From assembly GCF_013204825.1 (NCBI RefSeq), contig NZ_JABMKV010000001.1, forward strand, positions 1,178,001 through 1,242,000: 64,000 bases of DNA, given 5' to 3'. Source of the stretch: Pedobacter boryungensis. Its GTDB lineage: Bacteria > Bacteroidota > Bacteroidia > Sphingobacteriales > Sphingobacteriaceae. The notes under the pieces were generated by a model that made no database searches, was not told where the DNA came from, and worked only from the letters and a program-made list of their open reading frames with translations. The translations under genes and the position numbers were made by a program. The first letter of the stretch is position 1; each line of letters starts with the position of its first letter. Shown here one piece after another: positions 62,034-64,000 of the stretch.

Positions 62034-63308
62034 TTATTTTTTGCCAACAACTACTCTTGTCATTGCATCCCAGTCTAGATAAGAATTTGCTATACTTTTC
62101 AATTCTTCAGCGTTAATGGTTTTTACGGTATCAATGTATTTGCTATAATAATCGTAATCTAGACCAGAGAAGTAAATATTTTTAAATTTATCAGCATGTG
62201 AAAAAGCATTTTCTAAGCTTCCTAACATAGAGCCCAACATAAAATTGCGAACTAAATCTAATTCTTCCTCTCCAACTAATTCTGTTTTTAAAATGTTAAT
62301 TTCTTTCTCAATTTCTTGTAAAGCATTTACACAAACAGTTGTTCCAACTTCGGTTGCTATGAAAAAGTAGCCAGCATTTTTTAAAGAAGCTATACCAGAA
62401 CCAATGCCATAAGTGTAACCTTTATCTTCACGAATATTTGCCATCAGGCGAGATCCAAAATAACCGCCCAATAAGCAATTTACTATCTGCAAGGCAGGAA
62501 AATCTGGATGTTTGCGATTAATACTCAAATTACCCATTCGAATTGCCGATTGGACAGCATCTGCTTTTTCTATGTAAATTTCTCCACCAACAATTGGAGC
62601 ATACGTAGATTGATTAATTTTTGATGTATGGTTATTTTCCCATTCTTTACCAAAAAACTGATTTAGTAAGTCGAATTCTTTGGCTTCAAACTTACCAGCG
62701 GCAATAATTGTACAATTTGCAGGCTTATAAGCAGCTTTAAAGTAAGCCAAAAGATCCTCTCTTTTCAGTGCATCATAATCTGCTAAAGAAATATCAGAAC
62801 CGTAGGCAGTATCTCCAAAAATGGCATTGGCAAATGTTTTACGAGCAATAAAATCGTTCTTTTGCAAATTTACTTGCAACTTCTGCTTTTGGTTTTGGAT
62901 GAAAATATCCAACTCTTGTTGAGGAAAAACACTTTCATTTAAAATTGATTGAACAATTGGTAATACTGCTGGAAGATGTTTGTTTAAACTAAAAAGTGTT
63001 ATTGTTGTTTGGTCTGCACCGTATTCCGTTTGCAAAAAAGCACCATAATAATCTATTTTCTCTGCAATTTCCTTGGCAGATAACGTTTTGGTACCATTAT
63101 TAATTAAACTATTTACAGTTACTGCCTGTAATGGCTTATTTTGATCGTAGTTTACGTTTTCAAATATAAATTCGATACGAACTAACTCTTGCTGACCAAC
63201 ATTTACAGTAAAAACAGGAATGCCGTTATCTAGTTGCTGTTTTGTTGGGGCAATAAAATTAATATCATTAACCTGTTTTGAAGCAGGTGCTAGTGTACGA
63301 TTAAGCAT
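62034..63308 (-). CDS. M16 family protein, non-catalytic-type subunit
   Basis: A 424-residue M16 (insulinase/processing-protease) protein with two M16 half-domains, but no HxxEH zinc motif in its N-terminal half (the corresponding region reads NSLINNGTKTLSAKEIAEKI). The C-terminal half has typical features (RMGNLSINRKHPDFPALQIV, NCLLGGYFGSRLMANIREDK, GYTYGIGS). In paired M16 systems one subunit has the zinc site and the other, like this, binds substrate. Its start lies 8 bases inside the end of the upstream M16 gene, so the two are translationally coupled. Confidence 0.9.
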   Translation of the reverse strand: MLNRTLAPASKQVNDINFIAPTKQQLDNGIPVFTVNVGQQELVRIEFIFENVNYDQNKPLQAVTVNSLINNGTKTLSAKEIAEKIDYYGAFLQTEYGADQTTITLFSLNKHLPAVLPIVQSILNESVFPQQELDIFIQNQKQKLQVNLQKNDFIARKTFANAIFGDTAYGSDISLADYDALKREDLLAYFKAAYKPANCTIIAAGKFEAKEFDLLNQFFGKEWENNHTSKINQSTYAPIVGGEIYIEKADAVQSAIRMGNLSINRKHPDFPALQIVNCLLGGYFGSRLMANIREDKGYTYGIGSGIASLKNAGYFFIATEVGTTVCVNALQEIEKEINILKTELVGEEELDLVRNFMLGSMLGSLENAFSHADKFKNIYFSGLDYDYYSKYIDTVKTINAEELKSIANSYLDWDAMTRVVVGKK

Positions 63309-64000
63309 TGGCTAAATAATATAAAATAGATGATTTTTCTTTCACAAAAGTTGTGGTTGCAACTTCTTTAATTTGCGCTGCAGTTACGGCTAAATATTTG
63401 TCTATTTCTGTATTTAAAGCAGCTGCATCACCTAATAACTCATAATAGGCTAAATTCATTGCCTTATCTAACAAATTCATTTCAGCAAATACCATAATAG
63501 ATTCTGATTTATTTTTAACTTTCGTCAACTCATCATCACTCACTAAATCAGTTGTTAGCTTATATAATTCTTCCCAAATAGCTTTTTCTGCAACATCCAT
63601 ATCAACTCCGTTAATTAATTTACCTTCTACAACAAATAAACCTTCATCTAAACTGCTAGATAGATAAGCATTAATTTCACTAAATAATTGCTGCTCTTTT
63701 AGCAGGCTATTGTATAAGCGAGAAGATTGTCCTTGCGATAAAATATCAGACATTAAATCATAGGTTTGATACGTTGAATCTGTTCTAGTTGGCATTTTAA
63801 AGGCAATATAAATTGCATTTAAAGGAACGTTTGCATTTACGGTTAATGTTCTTGCTTCAGTTTGAGGCAATTCTTTAGGTAAGCTTCTACTATATTTTTC
63901 TCCAGCCGGGATAGGCTCAAACCATTTTTCAGCCAATTTTTTAACTTCTTCTGTTTTTACATTTCCACCAACTACTAAAATTGCGTTTTGAGGATTATAA
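63301..64000 (-). CDS. M16 family metallopeptidase (5' part beyond the window)
   Basis: The coding frame continues to the right edge without a start: residues NPQNAILVVGGNVKTEEVKK precede LAEKWFEPIPAG. The first ATG-like position inside the window (63936) is a TTG in mid-domain, so the gene is cut by the window. The visible 233 residues cover the end of the first half-domain and the second one (VNANVPLNAIYIAFKMPTRT, DILSQGQSSRLYNSLLKEQQ). As partner of the HxxEH-less protein, it is expected to carry the zinc site in its missing N-terminus. Confidence 0.88.
   Translation of the reverse strand, partial: YNPQNAILVVGGNVKTEEVKKLAEKWFEPIPAGEKYSRSLPKELPQTEARTLTVNANVPLNAIYIAFKMPTRTDSTYQTYDLMSDILSQGQSSRLYNSLLKEQQLFSEINAYLSSSLDEGLFVVEGKLINGVDMDVAEKAIWEELYKLTTDLVSDDELTKVKNKSESIMVFAEMNLLDKAMNLAYYELLGDAAALNTEIDKYLAVTAAQIKEVATTTFVKEKSSILYYLANA

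Noticed and set aside
1-64000. tRNA, rRNA and CRISPR arrays
   Set aside because: No cloverleaf-like sequence with a TTCGA/T arm, no rRNA segment and no regularly spaced direct repeat array was found by eye; a tRNAscan or CRISPR finder run would confirm.

Overview
The window is a stretch of chromosome from a member of the phylum Bacteroidota, most likely a Pedobacter-like Sphingobacteriaceae. This is inferred from AT-rich DNA, promoters with the Bacteroidota -7 box TAnnTTTG instead of a sigma70 -10, a gliding/T9SS type B C-terminal domain next to a PorP/SprF partner, GLPGLI proteins, carboxypeptidase-regulatory TonB receptors, FISUMP and SprB-type domains, and small palindromic repeats between genes. 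No tRNA, rRNA, CRISPR array, prophage or intact insertion sequence was seen.

Layout. 0-1.8 kb: the tail of a GDSL esterase, an HTH-tailed hypothetical protein, a DUF1810 protein, a NUDIX hydrolase and a small disordered protein. 2.0-5.9 kb: a tightly overlapping minus-strand stressosome operon (RsbR, RsbS, RsbT, an RsbT-RsbX fusion phosphatase and a sensor histidine kinase) with no sigma factor beside it. 6.0-9.3 kb: DUF6624 protein, AraC regulator, DUF4189-FISUMP exported protein, small membrane protein. 9.3-10.0 kb: cluster of REP-like palindromes. 10-17.5 kb: purple-acid-phosphatase-like phosphoesterase, MnmE, AI-2E-type permease, TSUP permease flanked by a ~160-bp repeat, ArgS. 17.6-23.3 kb: arginine block (arginine deiminase, CtlX citrulline hydrolase, arginine decarboxylase) interrupted by a lipoprotein and a PhnA-like protein. 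23.5-29.4 kb: PolB-like exonuclease, double-ATPase peptide ABC protein, RNase R, polyprenyl synthase. 29.8-33.7 kb: large repetitive T9SS adhesin plus PorP/SprF protein. 34-34.8 kb: rplU-rpmA, the L27 carrying a long Lys/Ala/Pro tail. 35-42 kb: two GLPGLI proteins, an outer-membrane barrel protein, and a convergent BlaI/BlaR1-type pair. 42-46.2 kb: dicarboxylate/amino-acid symporter with two paralogous membrane-anchored proteins, then an ECF sigma operon. 46.2-64 kb: envelope and housekeeping genes (GH20 hexosaminidase, TrxB, M19 dipeptidase, acyl-CoA carboxylase beta, LOG protein, TonB receptor, GuaB, phosphoesterase/beta-propeller fusion, GNAT, two M16 peptidase-family genes, the last running off the window).

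Most notable. (1) The stressosome operon carries three consecutive RsbT-fold ATPase modules; the one at the N-terminus of the histidine kinase has lost its catalytic Asn and looks like a pseudo-ATPase receiver. (2) A composite operator, TACG-N7-CGTA-N4-TACG, occurs with identical spacing in front of both GLPGLI genes and in front of the BlaI-type repressor gene, always over the -7 box. This points to a local BlaI/M56 regulon controlling GLPGLI envelope proteins and possibly the downstream barrel protein. (3) Arginine deiminase next to CtlX suggests a two-step hydrolytic route arginine -> citrulline -> ornithine. All functional statements are read from sequence and family knowledge; no database search was run.
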